DNA from: Sphaeramia orbicularis
Lineage: Eukaryota > Chordata > Actinopteri > Kurtiformes > Apogonidae
Reading direction: 5' to 3'
Assembly (NCBI RefSeq): GCF_902148855.1
Contig: NC_043978.1
Span: forward strand, 780,367 to 844,366
DNA length: 64,000 nt
The position numbers were made by a program, and so were the translations under genes. The notes below the pieces were generated by a model that was not told where the DNA came from, ran no database searches, and was given only the letters and a program-made list of their open reading frames with translations. This document shows positions 1 through 12,300 of this stretch, piece by piece (position 1 is the first letter of the stretch; the number at the start of each line of letters is the position of its first letter).

Positions 1-24
1 CTGATAGGAGTCAGTACACAGCTG

Positions 25-55
<31 letters not shown>

Positions 56-910
56 CACCTCCTCCTCCCTTGGGCAGTGCAGCAGAAGCTGTAGTGGGTG
101 TGGAATCCGTGTCTGGAGACCCGCCCTCCAGGGCCGCGAGCCAATCCCCTGCCCCGTTCCCTCCACGTGGCTGTCTCCGCCCCGCCTTCTCTGTGGGCAG
201 TCCCTTTTCCCATGTCCTGGTTGGCCACAGAGGTGGCCCACCCCTTCACATGTCGGACCACCCCTTTCCGGGTGTAGGTGGGCCTCGAGTGTTCTCCGGT
301 CCCCGCCCACGCTGTTCCCCGGGGGGGGGGGGGTCGGGCGGACCAGTCCGGAGTGTCTGATGAAAGTGACCCCTGCCCTGCGTCTGGAATCTTCCACTGT
401 CTCCTCAGGCCTGTTTCAGGTTTGTCCATGCAGACAGACAGCCTCAGGTGGGAAAAAACGTCCGGCAGAGGCTAGGGGTCATCTGTGCAGCCAGAAGCCG
501 CCTGAGTTCGGACCCAGTGGGTCTGTGTTCATTGCAGAAAGTCCCTCGGATGGATCAGGTAGATGTTTCAGTGAATGTCCATGCCCTGAACACCACAACA
601 GGACCGTCTGGTCCGCTGACTTCCACCATGGGCATTTGTGCAGCTGTGCCAGAAGTCAGTCCTCCCCCCTGCCTGCAGCATCAGCAGCAGGGGTGGAGTC
701 GGGTTGTGTGGAGTCCGGCTCCGGTGGTGGAGAAGGCCGGGGGTCAGCAGACCTGGGGGGGCCTGCTGGGGGCCCGTTGACGTTTGGCCGGTTCTGGAAT
801 TACGGCTGAGTGTTTCGGGAGGGGGGGCGGGTTCTCGCGGCGTCTTTGTGGGCAGGCGTCCAGACCCGGACACCAACTTCGCTGCCTGCACAGAAACACA
901 AGGGGGGGGC
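1..910 (-). other. GC-rich stretch, possible retroelement ORF1 remnant
   Basis: This is much more GC-rich than its surroundings. The reverse strand is open over several overlapping frames. Around 180-250 it reads a zinc-knuckle-like CGQPGHGKRDC, the end of a CCHC motif as found in LINE ORF1 and gag-like proteins, but the first cysteine is not in place. A run of 12 G at about 320-331 breaks any frame. I do not recognise the rest. From 911 to about 1526 I see only AT-rich sequence without a gene. Confidence 0.25.
28..55. repeat. (GT)n microsatellite
   Basis: Simple GT dinucleotide run near the window start. It creates spurious CVCVCV reading frames. Confidence 0.95.
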
Positions 911-1526
911 ATATGGTATATGGTAAAGTGGCGGAGCTCAAGCTCCTTGACAATCGAAAATATAACTGTTTAATCTGTATAATCTGTTTTATATCTGTTT
1001 TTATAACCAGCAGCATAATTTACCAGATCTTACAGACGTAGCACAGACGTCGCACAAAAATACAAGGGAAGTATAAAGTTATGAATGAAAAGAAGTGGTT
1101 TAAATATTCTAACAAATTAGGCATAAAGGGAAAAAAACACAGCTAGATGGTGTCATCTATGGTTACACATGCCTCAGTTTGTTTTTGCTTCATTCACCAC
1201 ATCTCAAAACATTTGTTACAAGGTTCCTATTGTTTAAATTCCCTGACCTTGTTTTTTCTCTCTTTGCCTCCCTTTAACTCATTCAGTTTTTGCACACCCA
1301 AAGTTGGCATTTTAGAAAAAATACCCATGTTTACCCAATAATCAGCACATTCAAGCACAATTTCCCCATATTTTCTTTTTACCCATGGGTTTTGGAATAG
1401 GGGCCTCTCTTTCCACACCCCCGTCACTGTGCCCCGGCCGGTTTCCCATTTTTACACTTAGAACGTCTTCTAAGTGGTTTTTGTTCCTTGGCGAACAAAA
1501 TACTAAAAAACCCTGATTTTTCTTTT

Positions 1527-1868
1527 CAGTTGTCAGCGAAAAAATCACCTAAAACGCTTTCAAGTTTGTTATAAACTTTACTCTACTGTATTTACATACA
1601 GTAGCAACCTTATACGATTTTTCTTTTTGGTTGAAGGCAGGCGAAAAAATCTCCCAAAAACGCCTGTACTCTATTGCATTTGCATACACTAGCAACCTTA
1701 TACGATTTTCTTTTTGGTTGAAGGCGAAAAAATCTCCCAAAAACGCCTGTACTCTATTGTATTTGCATACAATAGCAACCCTATACGATTTTCTTTTTGG
1801 TTGAAGGCGAAAAAATCTCACAAAAACGCCTGTACTCTATTGTATTTGCATACAATAGCAACCCGACT
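1527..1868. repeat. 83-bp tandem repeat, about four units
   Basis: A unit of 82-83 bp is repeated about four times with growing similarity to the right. Each unit holds the words tacgattttctttttggttg, gcgaaaaaatctc and ctgtactctattgtatttgc. The first unit is the most diverged. The array runs directly into a (TA)n and T-rich low-complexity stretch (1876-1975). Confidence 0.9.
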
Positions 1869-1875
1869 CAGGTCT

Positions 1876-1975
1876 ATATATATATATATATACTTATTCT
1901 TATTTTTTATTTATTATTTTTTTATTTTTCATTTTTATTTTATTTTATTTTTTTATTTTTTTATATATATATAAA
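1876..1975. repeat. TA and T-rich low-complexity tract
   Basis: A (TA)n run is followed by a T/A-only stretch and a second short (TA)n. No gene is present. Confidence 0.9.
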
Positions 1976-2262
1976 CCCGAATCGCACGCCACTATTGTTT
2001 CAGTGACGTGCCCAGTGACGTGAGTTTGGAACACAGAGAGTAAAAGCCCCAACACCCCAAACTGTAACTTTCTCACCGTGTGTGGCGTTGAACTCAGTTC
2101 CGATTCCAGTGGTGAGACGGGCGGGGCTCGGGGCCGGTCCCCCGTCTGCGGTGTCGTTTTACCACGGGGCTACAGCCGCTTTTTGGCCCGTAGGATGATC
2201 AGTCCACCAACCTCCGTTCCCCGCCCGACAGCACACATGGAACCCTGCCGACAACGCCAATT

Positions 2263-2642
2263 TGTTATGGAAATGTTCAACTGATAACCCACACACAAAG
2301 AGGAGGAGAGAAAGTTAGAGTTAAAATAAATAAATGCATTTATTGAGAAGTCAGTCACAGAGAAACTCTGTAAGTGAAGTCTGATTAAACAAGAGAAAAC
2401 TAAAGATTATATAGAACCAAATCCAACCCCCTCAAACTATGATGTCATTCCTTACGTACATCGTACCACCCCATACTACTCCTTCTCTGCTCCGTGAAGA
2501 GGTCATGATGACCTCTCCACTCTAACCTTGCTTGGATCCAATCTGGAGTGCAGGCGCCATTCTCTATCTACACATTCAGACATTTAGGTGTTTGGGTTTT
2601 AACTCAAGGCAAGAACTCCGTTCCTGGGTTGGGGGTGTTACA
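2263..2642 (-). mobile_element. LTR of a retrotransposon (fossil, single LTR with leader)
   Basis: The 380-bp unit has TG...CA ends (TGTAACACCC... to ...CCATAACA on the - strand). It contains a TATATAA-type promoter box and a downstream AATAAA, the usual LTR layout. Just past its 3' edge on the - strand comes AATTGGCGTTGTCGGCAGGG, which looks like a primer-binding-site leader. So this seems to be a 5' LTR with a short leader; I see no internal genes. Family is uncertain (Gypsy-like or other). It is an old, incomplete copy. Confidence 0.55.
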
Positions 2643-2739
2643 GAGTGGTAAACATCACACATAATGAATAATGACTCAGCATTAAAAGAAGATGTACTAA
2701 CAGTATAAAATATAAAGAGTATAAAATATAAAAAGTAAA

Positions 2740-3225
2740 TTTTTCCACCACAATCTGCAGTGGATCAGACCAATAAAATAATTACATAATAACTGATAAA
2801 TAACAACAACTACAAATTTTTGTGTTTGTTTTAGTGCAAAAAGACCCCATTAAATTATAAAAATACTTACTTTTATAAACTATCCAAACAAAAAAGATGT
2901 GAATAACCTGAAAAAAATGAAGTTTCTTAAGAAAAATTAGTGCAATTTTAACAATATTCTGCCTCAACTTATCATTTCTACATGTGCATTATGGATCAGA
3001 TCTACAAAGACACTAAACACTGAGGAACAGGCAGAAAAGAGTTAAAACTGTGCTTAATTTTTCTTTCGACATTTCAGGTTGTTCATATTTGTTCAGGTTA
3101 TTCACATTTTATTGTTACGGAACAGCTTGTGAATGTAAATATTTTCATAATAAGTGGGTCACTTCAGGACCTCTTTAGTGCATGTGGGTCACTTCAGGGT
3201 CACATTCAGTTCAGACTCAAAACTG
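2740..3225. mobile_element. fragment of the CAGGTGTCAAACATG-type hAT-like repeat
   Basis: This shares long stretches with the copies at 7308, 23283, 51187 and 58619, including 'gtgggtcagacca' and the 'aagaaaaattagtgcaattttaacaat' region. Only part of the element is present and no clean terminal repeats are visible. It is non-coding. Confidence 0.6.
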
Positions 3226-3354
3226 ATAGAAGTCGCATTTAATGCGGAATATGAACCAACACACAAACAAATCAGATTTCACCCAAAAATCCGAGTTCTC
3301 CATTAAGACCTGCTGTGGGTGGAGTCTTCTGTTCTGTCGCTGCTTGGTCTGCAG

Positions 3355-3507
3355 GTCTTCCCCGCAGACACGAACATCAGCAAATGGTCAACATTTCTGG
3401 AGTTGAGAGGGGAATATATACAGAAACAAAAACCTGGAAAAGAATCCAAAACTTCAGCTTCTGATGACAGTGAACCGAACCAACGCCTTGATGTGATTTC
3501 AGTTTGA
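3355..3507 (+). CDS. possible terminal exon of an unidentified gene
   Basis: A good acceptor (tgcttggtctgcag) precedes an open frame of 50 codons that starts VFPADTNISKWSTFLELRG and ends QRLDVISV before TGA at 3505-3507. An AATAAA follows 28 bp later (3535-3540). The arrangement fits a last coding exon with a very short 3' UTR. I do not recognise the protein, and no partner exons are visible upstream in the window. It could also be a chance frame. Confidence 0.3.
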   Translation, partial: VFPADTNISKWSTFLELRGEYIQKQKPGKESKTSASDDSEPNQRLDVISV

Positions 3508-3939
3508 GTTTCACAACCAAACTTCAGCAACATGAATAAAGCCAAAACACTTGCACGCAGCATCCGACTGCTTTCTGAGTCACACTTAAAGATGTCATCT
3601 GAAGCTTCATCATGGTTGAAAATTCCTTCTGTGCCGTTTTATAAACTCTATAAATAATTCCCTTCATGATGGGAATGCTTATATTCAGAGGTGTTATGGT
3701 TTTTGGGTTGTCTGTATATGAACGTTGAGAAAATTTCACCAGGATTTCATTGGGACTCAAGGTTAAACTGAACTGATTCTGACAATCAAAGCTAAGTTCT
3801 GTAGTTGGGTTGTGTAGATTTTTCTTCTGACATCAACAAAAAGCTCAAATTGGATTTCCCAACTAATGATCTGGTTGGAACTGCATCAGTAAATGTCAAA
3901 TTTGGCCAAAAAAAAAACCAAGTAGCATAATGAGTTGGT

Positions 3940-5233
3940 CTGTGGCATTGAACAGACCTGACAGCGATAAACAGCAGAGATCAGGATGCAGATGTAGAAA
4001 ATGTGCATCTAGAACAGTTCCATAGAGTTTTGTGAACGTGCATGTCTTTTTTTTTTTGTTTGTTTTTTAGTTTTTTTAATCTTAAAACTGGAAATGAGAA
4101 CCAGGAAATACCATTAGTTTTCTATTTCAAAGGTTGTTGTTTTGTTTTTTTTTTATGTGGTCTGGTTCATTCTGTCGTTTGTTTGCTGAGTGGAGAGGAT
4201 ATGGAGTCTGAACACTTACAAACACAAATGGAACCCACCTTTCCTTCAACTATTTAAAGGTTAAACTAAATTAACCTGCTACTAATGGGACAGTGTTAGT
4301 AACTGAAGGAATGCATGAACAGTTTATCTTTACAATTCACACTGATGCTGTTTGTTAATTTATGAAACGCTCACAGACTCACATGTCATAATTGTTCGAT
4401 AGTTATTAAGTATATGGACGCACAATAATTATCAGCACCGATAATTATTGGACCAATATTGAAAAAATGACGTCATTCCAATAATTCTGATAATTAAAGA
4501 TTTCACTGATAAATCCAGCCCATAATAATAAATCTAAATTGCTTAGATTTGGTGCATTTCACGAGTACATGGTGCACGTTATTGCCTTGGCAACCACCAT
4601 AAAAACCATGAAGAATCAGACTCAGAGGTGTGGATCAGTCCATTGTTTGTCAGTCAGAGGGTTTTCAGTTCCTTCCTCTGCTCCAGCTGTCAGACCCAGA
4701 GGAAGATCCAGAGGTGGTTTGGTCTGTTTTGTTCTGACAGCAGCAGAAGAAGGACATTCAAAAACACTGAACGACAAAACAGATGAACGGAGCTGAATGC
4801 CCAGAACAGTGACCAATCAGCACCAAAGGAGGTGTGGACATCTGTAGCCACGCCCACTTTCACCTCTGCTAAAATCCCACCCCCAGTTTAATGGCTGCTG
4901 TCCACGTTCAGCCTCGTCCTCTCATATGGACACATTATAGAGAAAAAGATGAACGGAGCTGAATGTGTGAAAACGGCAACAGTCGATCATCACCAAATTC
5001 AGTCTGTGACATAAACAGAACTGAAAACCCTTGGACTATTATCCATTTGAAGCAGACAGAGGCTTTAGGTTCTGGAGAAGCCTTTAATGGACTATTAAGA
5101 GTTTAACACTGACTGGAAAGAAGAAGAAAACAACTGGAAGAATGGAAACTGTTGGGGTTTGGGATCGGTATGTTGGTTACGAGAAGCAGGAAGTTATCGG
5201 TATCGGTTGTAAAAAACTAATGGTGCATCCCTA
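3940..5233 (+). repeat. interspersed repeat family, copy 1
   Basis: This non-coding repeat of about 1.3 kb is seen three times in the window (also 20880-22439 on - and 62668-64000 on +). It contains a palindromic 'ataattatcggaccgat'-like block near 4430-4490 and ends in ggtgcatccctaa, a hAT-like terminus. This copy is several percent diverged from the other two, which are nearly identical to each other. The open frame inside (4539-4796) occurs in all copies without recognisable homology. Confidence 0.8.
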
Positions 5234-5485
5234 ATGAAGTAGAATAAAGAAGCCATGTGAGTCCACGTACACAGTGATTTATCAATAAGGAAACTGCAAC
5301 AGGAAAGTCATATCTGATGGAAACGACACTAAAGCACCACTATGTGAAGAACTGCAGAAACAAACATATTTTATGAAGTGAAAATGTGCATGAATTCACG
5401 TTTTGTTTTGCTGATCTGACAAATCTGTGAAACATTTGTGTGTGAAGCTGAGTGGACTGATGTTGTGTTGTTTGTGTGTTTTCAG

Positions 5486-5530
5486 GGCAGCTCCTCCCAT
5501 CCCACCATCTGCTTCAGCGGAAACCAAGGG
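5486..5530 (+). CDS. ell: ELL exon (N-terminal domain, first seen)
   Basis: This small 45-bp exon lies between a TTTTCAG acceptor and a GTGAAA donor, in phase 0. It reads GSSSHPTICFSGNQG, matching the RPSIRFxGNQG segment near residue 50 of ELL-family elongation factors. The preceding exon with the start codon is not found in the window. ELL is the scaffold of the Super Elongation Complex and little elongation complex and raises the RNA polymerase II elongation rate in the nucleus. Identification rests on this exon being collinear with those at 5645, 9190, 13144 and 13542. Confidence 0.85.
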
Positions 5531-5644
5531 GTGAAAACCACTGCTCTGCTTCTTTTACATTCACTCAATGTTTTTTTTTCTCACCTCTCTATTACAAATG
5601 AAAAGATCAAATCTCACTTTCCTCTGTTTTCTCTCACTTCACAG

Positions 5645-5766
5645 AGAATCACTATCCCTCATTCAGACAGTACAGACGAAGTGAGAATATTCACCTTTGA
5701 TGTGAAAAATATTGCCCAAGACAATCCACACGGAAGTTTCGAGGTTGTCCAACAGCACACCACAAG
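5645..5766 (+). CDS. ell: ELL exon (N-terminal elongation domain)
   Basis: The exon is preceded by a TCACTTCACAG acceptor and followed by AG|GTGAGA. It reads RITIPHSDSTDEVRIFTFDV and goes on to KNIAQDNPHGSFEVVQQ, the diagnostic stretch of the ELL N-terminal domain (human ELL: RISIPRPD... and DNPQGSFDCIQQY). It joins the 5530 exon in phase 0 and ends in phase 2, which is completed by the C at 9190. The frame is clean. Confidence 0.92.
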
Positions 5767-6327
5767 GTGAGACAAAAGGCATCCCATAATTATGTTGACA
5801 GAAAGGGTATGTCCCCCAGATCCCCCAGTCCTCTGCTATATATAACTCTATCCATGATAACTGTTACACAATCGATATGAACTCAGTTTGAGCTCCATGG
5901 ACCTGATAGTGTCACAATAATGAACCCATTTAACCCTAAACTCCACCTGGTGAATGAACATGAGCCCATATGAACTCTAGATGGTAGACAGAACATGGAC
6001 ATGTGGAAGAACATCAATATGAACCCATTTTTATCTCAATCGGCCAATTATTGACGATTTAAAAAAGCTTCAACTAAAACTTTCAGCTACAGCGCCCCCA
6101 TGTGGATGACTTCAATACTGATAGATAAGCTCCAATCCATAGGGTTCTTCCACTGGGGGTTCACTATGTTGGTTATGGAGGAGAAGAAATCCAACCAAAT
6201 CTGACGGAGTTATCGACAAAACACCAAGGAGATCCGATGAAATAAACTCCTGATCCAAATTTTAAGACCAGTTGAAAAATTGCATGAATTTCTGTTTTTC
6301 ACTGTTAGATCTTCAGAAGGCTCTAAG

Positions 6328-6900
6328 CAAGGTTATTATCGTTCACGAAAACAAACGAAATGATGAAAACTAGAATTGAAAAAACATTTTCGTTAACTGA
6401 AATAATGAAAAACTATAATTAAAAGAAAAAATGATAACTAACTGAAAGTGTATTGTGTGTTTACAAAACTAACTAAAATGGATTAAAATTATGGATAAAA
6501 TTCCCTTTGTTTTCATCTTTTGTCAATGGTGGATTGATGTGAAATCGATTTATTTCACTTGAGCAGTTTTAGCTAGCGGCACCATACGACACTTTTTGCT
6601 CCGTCACTTGTGGTTTCCAGTCGTCTTCTGGTCCCCACTCTACCTGGAAACATGGAGACTAAAGTTGGGAGAAAGCAGCAGAGTCCTGTCTGGGATTTAT
6701 TTGAATACGACGACAGAGAAGAAGAGAAAAGAGACGACTAAACTAAAACTAAACTAAAACTAAGCATTTAGAAAAAAAGCAAAACTATTAAAAACTCGCA
6801 AACCTTCTCAAAAAACTAATTAAAACTAACTGAATTAGAGAAAAAAAAAGTCAAAACTAACTAAAACTATAATGAAAAATCCAAAACTATTATAACCTTG
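6328..6900 (+). mobile_element. non-autonomous hAT-like element, 573 bp
   Basis: Inverted termini CAAGGTTATTAT / ATTATAACCTTG enclose a non-coding body. It is flanked by the 8-bp near-identical duplications gctctaag (6320-6327) and gttctaag (6901-6908). A second copy in opposite orientation lies at 53517-54821. After removal of its own insert that copy is about 556 bp, so both are close to full length for the family. Confidence 0.85.
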
Positions 6901-7307
6901 GTTCTAAGTAGAGTTTGAAAATGCAAAAAGAAGAAATGGGAGTGAGACAAAAAAAAAATGGAAAGCAACAATTAAACTGAAGTAGTCTGTTCACCAGCCC
7001 ATCCAAAGTGTAAGAGCCCAGCCTTTAACAGACCAAATGTGAGCATAATGTGGGTTCAGTGTCCTTTGGTGTCAGGTGTTCCCACTGTCAGGACCTCCTG
7101 ATGGAAAAGGAGCCAAAGCTTTGTCTGTTTGAGCGCACCATCAGTGCTGAGGTTGGACGCACTAACAGTCAGGTTGAATCCACTGTCTGAAACTGATGTC
7201 CATTTTTGTTCACTTCCTTTCCATTCATCCCCAAATGTCCTCAGTTGGATTTAAATCAGGGGAACGTGCAGGATGGTCCAACAGAGTGGTGTTGTTCCTC
7301 TATAACA

Positions 7308-8751
7308 CAGGTGTCAAACATGCGTACCGGGGCCAAATCTGGCCCGCTAAAGGGTCCAATCCGACCCCTGGGATGAATTTGTAAAATGTAAAAATTACAC
7401 TGAAGATATGAACAATCAATGGTGTAAAAATAATTTTATTCAGGGTCCATACAGACACATACACATTAATTAGATCTCAACTGGGTCAGACCAGAAAAAT
7501 ACTAATATCATAACAACCTATAAATAATGACAATTCCAATTTTTTTTTGTTTTAGTATAAAAAAGTCAAATTACATGAAAACGTTTACATTAACAAACTA
7601 TCCTTTTACAAAAAGATGTGAATTACCTGAACAACTATGAACAACCTGAAATGTCTTGAGAAAAGTAAATGCAATTTTATCAGTATTATACTTGTTACTA
7701 AATGTTTTGTGTATTTGTAATTGTAATGTAAGTTGTAATGCATATGTGTAAATGATAAACTGAGGCAAAATATTACTAAAACTGCACTTGTTTTTCTTAA
7801 AGGCGGCCATACACTGTGCGATTATTTCGATCGTTGCACGCAGCTCCATCTCAAACATCTCAAAAGTCGTACAGTCAGACTCACGATTCATGTTCTCACA
7901 CTGCACGGACCGACGCTCGTATGCGACCTGACTGCTCACACTGTAGGACCATACACCACAGGACGCACGACACGTTTGAGTGTTGTATCCGGAAATACAA
8001 CGTTAAAATACCAAGGAATCCGTAAAAGTGCATAGACGATTGTGTATTGGCGTGAGTCACGAAATGGTAGTGCTAAACAAAAACCAACGAGCTGCTTTGG
8101 TAATATGTGCCATTATCTGTGAGGAATCAAAAAAGAAGAAAAGACAACGATGTGTTCGGTGCAGGAATTGGTTGTCCAGACGTGGACAGTATGGGCTGTC
8201 ATCCTACAGCAGGAACTAGAGGTAAGCTGCAAAAGCTAAACTGCACTAGGACAATAGCCAGCTACTGTTAGCTTGTACGCTACTGTACCCGTCTGTGTTC
8301 GCACATGCACAGTGTGAATTTGAGGCACATCGGTTCGTGGCACTGCTTTGACAGTACTATACACTCACGAGGAGCGAGCAGGATTTCAAACAGCTCCGTT
8401 TTCCTTGCGAACACACGATTGCTGGTCGTGAGGTGGTCGTGAGGGTGCTAATCGCTTCTCTTTACCCCATGTACACTGCACCAAGCCACGACACACGATT
8501 AGAGGCACATCGGGCCCGATCCCAGAAAGAGTCGCACGAGTGAGAAATCGTCTCTAAACTCGCACAGTGTAAGGCTGCCTTAAGACATTTCAAGTTCATG
8601 TTATTCAGATTTTTAAGGAATTGCTGTAGATGTAAACATTATCATAATCTAATTTAACTTTTTTCACTGGTATTATTCTACTGGTCTGGCCCACTTGAGA
8701 TCATATTGGGATGAATGTGGAACTGAACTAAAATGAGTCTGACACCCCTGC
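7308..8751 (+). mobile_element. CAGGTGTCAAAC...TGACACCCCTG hAT-like element with insert
   Basis: Termini caggtgtcaaacatgcg and gagtctgacacccctg form an imperfect inverted repeat typical of a common fish non-autonomous hAT family. The interior is non-coding and shares blocks with copies at 2740, 23283, 51187 and 58619. It is interrupted at 7801-8580 by a Harbinger-type element. Confidence 0.8.
7801..8580 (+). mobile_element. PIF/Harbinger-type non-autonomous element
   Basis: Terminal inverted repeats AGGCGGCCATACACTGTGCGA and (reverse) AGGCAGCCTTACACTGTGCGA are flanked by a TAA target duplication (7798-7800, 8581-8583). This is the signature of PIF/Harbinger. Inside, 8130-8216 reads KKKKRQRCVRCRNWLSRRGQ, like the conserved N-terminal motif of Harbinger transposases (RRRWWVRPWLxRRxxxGxY). 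It is therefore a deletion derivative of an autonomous element rather than a random MITE. Confidence 0.85.
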
Positions 8752-9189
8752 CCTAGAAGAAGTCCTTTGTCAGGCATTGGGCATTTGTTTCCATTACAAA
8801 CATTTAAAGGGTTAAAAATCTGACCGTTATTAAGTATTTGGTATTTGTGTTTATGGCTGAAGTTGATGAAATACAAAAAAATGAAAAAAAAGTTCAAAAC
8901 AAACTGTTTGAAAAACATTTGGACTTTACCACGGCACTGAGCAGATTAAGCTCTTTTAGTGGTTGAAGTGGGCGGGTCTTTTAGTGGGTGGGACATCCGG
9001 AGGGTTAATTAAGACGGGCACATGAGGAGTAAAGGTAAACTACAGATTAGACCAGAGCCATGAAAACCATGTAAACATTCATGTAACTAAAGCCTGGACC
9101 TCAGTGAAGTAAACTGCACTGGAACAGAAGAGCTGTGGGAGATCTCCATGTGTACTCACTGACCCCCCCACCCCCTCACCCCCCCACAG

Positions 9190-9352
9190 CGCTACAGAGG
9201 AGTTGTCATGTCTCGGGGTGATTCAGAAGGAAGATGAACGGTGAACGCAACCGATGACTCGTACGATAAGGCGATCCAGAGCATGGCCCAGGCTGAGGAG
9301 GAGACGCGCAGCCGGGGGGCCATCGTCATCAAACATGGAGGCCGATACCAGG
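9190..9352 (+). CDS. ell: ELL exon (N-terminal elongation domain)
   Basis: The acceptor is CCCCCCACAG and the donor is AGG|GTAAGA. It encodes ATEELSCLGVIQ, then NATDDSYDKAIQSMAQAEEE and TRSRGAIVIKHGGRYQ, which follow human ELL almost residue for residue (ATDDSYQKARQSMAQAEEETRSRGAIVIKAGGRYVGKK). Between the two blocks (about 9228-9245) the reading frame needs two single bases fewer than are present, and the literal frame meets a TGA there. Substitution-type stops are absent, so assembly indels are more likely than decay. Confidence 0.9.
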
Positions 9353-12300
9353 GTAAGAGCAGAACGCACGCCGTTATCGGCACAGTTACACAACACATCA
9401 GTCCAACGGGGGGAGGAAGAAGACTGGCCTAAAGACACGTTTGTACTGAGCTGTGAATAGAAAACACACTGGCAGCCATCTTGCATTGGTTGCCGTAGCA
9501 ACTTGCGTGGACATAGACTTCCTCGTCTGCTGCTCTAGTAAACCTGCACCTGCATCAACTCACACACCAGTCGCTTTTACATTCACACTCGAACTGCACC
9601 AATGTAACTTACACACAAAATTTTGCCAAATGGAAAAAACGACAATTTCACCAGATGTCTGTAGGTTCTCATTCGTCCAGGTCATTGTTCTTCTCAGTTC
9701 AACTCTGTTCTTCAGTTCTGAACTGATGAAATGTTTTCAAAGAGCTAAACTACACTGCAGAAAACAGGTGTCTAAAACAGGATAAAAACACTAAATCTGA
9801 GGAAAAAGGTACTGAAAACAAGTGAAATATGTGTCGCATGCAGAAAGATAACTTCACTGGATAGATTTGTTGAATTCAGATTCGCGGTGGAACGGTGCAG
9901 TCGTTTGTTCTGAACCGTTTGGGTTGGGTCCTTCAGTCCAATACAGAGGTGGACCCAGCAAATACATGAAGCCCACACAGTATGAGCAGTGGAACAAAGA
10001 GAACCCATGTGTTAATATTTAATCTCCTAGATGGACGTCTGGAGCTGTCCACCACCGTCCACACCGTCCACCGGCTGAAGGTGAAACCAGCTCAGAGCAG
10101 GTACAGGGTCACAGACCGAGCTGAAGACCCTCCATCTGCTCAGATGGTCTGCCGTTACAGAGCATCTCAGATTCACTGTCAGCTATGTCAGCGGAGAGAG
10201 ACGGGTCGACAAAACAAGAGCAGTGTGCCGGTGTTGTTTGGTGCAGAGTCGGTCACGTTTTTTAAATGAAATTGGTCTCCTTCAGTGTATCGAAATGTTA
10301 TCAAAAATGTATGGAATCCGAACACCACCGTACCGAAAACGTACCGAAAACGTACCGAATTGAAATTTTTTTGTACTGTTAACCCCTTATTCAGATTAAG
10401 TCTAGAAATAAGCATGTCTACTTCAAATAAGAAATTAACTCTTAAAACAAGATCAATTATCTAACAATTCTAATCTAAGGGTTTTTTTTTTATCTTAGTG
10501 AGAACCAGTACTGTAGTCCAGTTGAACTGAGGAGAACTACCAAGAAGACACTTTCACCCAAAACTCATATTTTTTGATGAATAGTTTTTGTTGTTGTTAG
10601 AGGTGTTTTTTTGTAGTTAAATTGGTATATGACACAAAACTGTAACAGAAAGACCTCTTAGTCCAAACTAGAGTCACATGACCAAAACAAACAGATGTTG
10701 ATGGATGTTAGAACAAGAGAAGAAGAAGAGTTGAACCCAAACATGTGTGTATGTGTGGACACACCAGGAAACCACATCAGTTTAGAATTTAGTAGGAGAT
10801 AGAGGAGGAACCAGCATTCTAGATTCAAAACAACACAGATTTATGTTCCTGTGTATGGAAGGACTGACACTGACATCTACCAGAAGAAAGAAACTCAGCA
10901 GCACAGCAGGGATTGAATGGACAAACCAACATTACACACTTGTTGTTGGAACACATTTAGGAAATATGGGGAAAGTTTAACCACAGATGGACGATGGAGA
11001 AGGGACTGGTGTGTGTGTTGGTGTGTTGTGTTACTTTGAAAAGTTGCTGAGGCTGGATGTTGTGCATGTGCAGCGTCCTGAACACACTCACCAACCACAC
11101 AAACTCTAGATCAAACAGCTGATTTAGTGTTTGCGTCCCCCGCTGTCGTTCCAGTTCAAACCACCAACCACTTCCCCTTAAACCCACGGATGTACATACA
11201 TGCACACACATCCTTACCCCGGTGCGAGGCTACGTACCTGGGGTCCAATCCAAACCATACTGATTCAACTGGTTCTACTGCAGTAGAAGTGATGACGTCC
11301 AAGTCTGAAACATCTTTAAAGTGGACAAGTCCAAAGTTGGCTTTTGAAGGACTTTTCCAGAGGGTGTTTGGATTGAAATCTTACGTTGTCTCTGCGTCAT
11401 TTATGTCTTTACATCATATTTTGTCTTTTTACATCTATTAGGGTATGTTCTTGTGTCTTTAACATCATTTTCATAATTATTATGAAATTTAGGATGAAAA
11501 CTGTTGTTAGGGGTGTAAGAAATATCAGGTCTGCAATATATCACAATATTTCATTTCACAATATCAATATTAAAAGTACTGTATTGATATTTTTAAGCAT
11601 TTATTCAATGCAGATATTGTGGAGGTTCATTTTTGTTTTTTGTTTTTCTTTTTTGTTTATATTTTATTTTATTTAACACTCTTTATTAATAGTATTAGTT
11701 CCTTTGTTGGGATTGAACTCAAATCCTGTTCTGATGTTCTGAACTAATAGAACATGAACATTTGAACAGGATCTGAAACTGTAATGTCTGTAAAACAGAA
11801 TTTCAGTTTGAACACAGGAACATTTTGTGATGTAACATTAGATCCTGTTGGGATCAAATAAAAATGTGTTTAGTATTTGTGCAGATTTCTGGTGTAATTC
11901 AATTCTTCAAGGAGATAATCGTTTAAAAAAAAGAAACAAACAAAAATTGCCCTTTTAACAATATCATGATATATTGTGATGTATCGTATCGTGATCCTAG
12001 TATTGGGATTTGCATCGTATCACCAGATTCTTGCCAATACACAGCCTAGTGTTTGTCTGTTAAATCTTGCATGTTTCATATTGTTGCATCTTCTCCATTG
12101 TTTCCTCTTGCGGTGCCTTTTGGGTCTTTTACACCATTGATCTAACTGCATCTTTTACATTGTTTTCATTGAGTTGCATCTTTATCATTTCCATGTTAGT
12201 CTTGTTTTATGTTACTGTTTTTTTTTATCCAGTGTGTTCTCTTTTCCATCCTCTGCATCGGTTTGTCTTGTTGCATCTTTCACATCGCCTTATCTTGTGG

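Larger units (their letters stand above)
5767..9189 (+). other. ell: ELL intron filled with DNA transposons
   Basis: The intron between exons ending at 5766 and starting at 9190 holds a 573-bp hAT-like element (6328-6900) and a CAGGTGTC-type element with a Harbinger insertion (7308-8751). Flanking parts at 5770-6320, 6910-7300 and 8760-9189 show no gene or structured element that I can recognise. Confidence 0.75.

Noticed and set aside
568-912. Proline-rich frame on -
   Set aside because: GC-rich sequence open in several frames at once; no homology recognised.
4539-4796. 85-codon frame conserved in three repeat copies
   Set aside because: Shared because the repeat is shared; frames differ in length between copies and no domain is seen.
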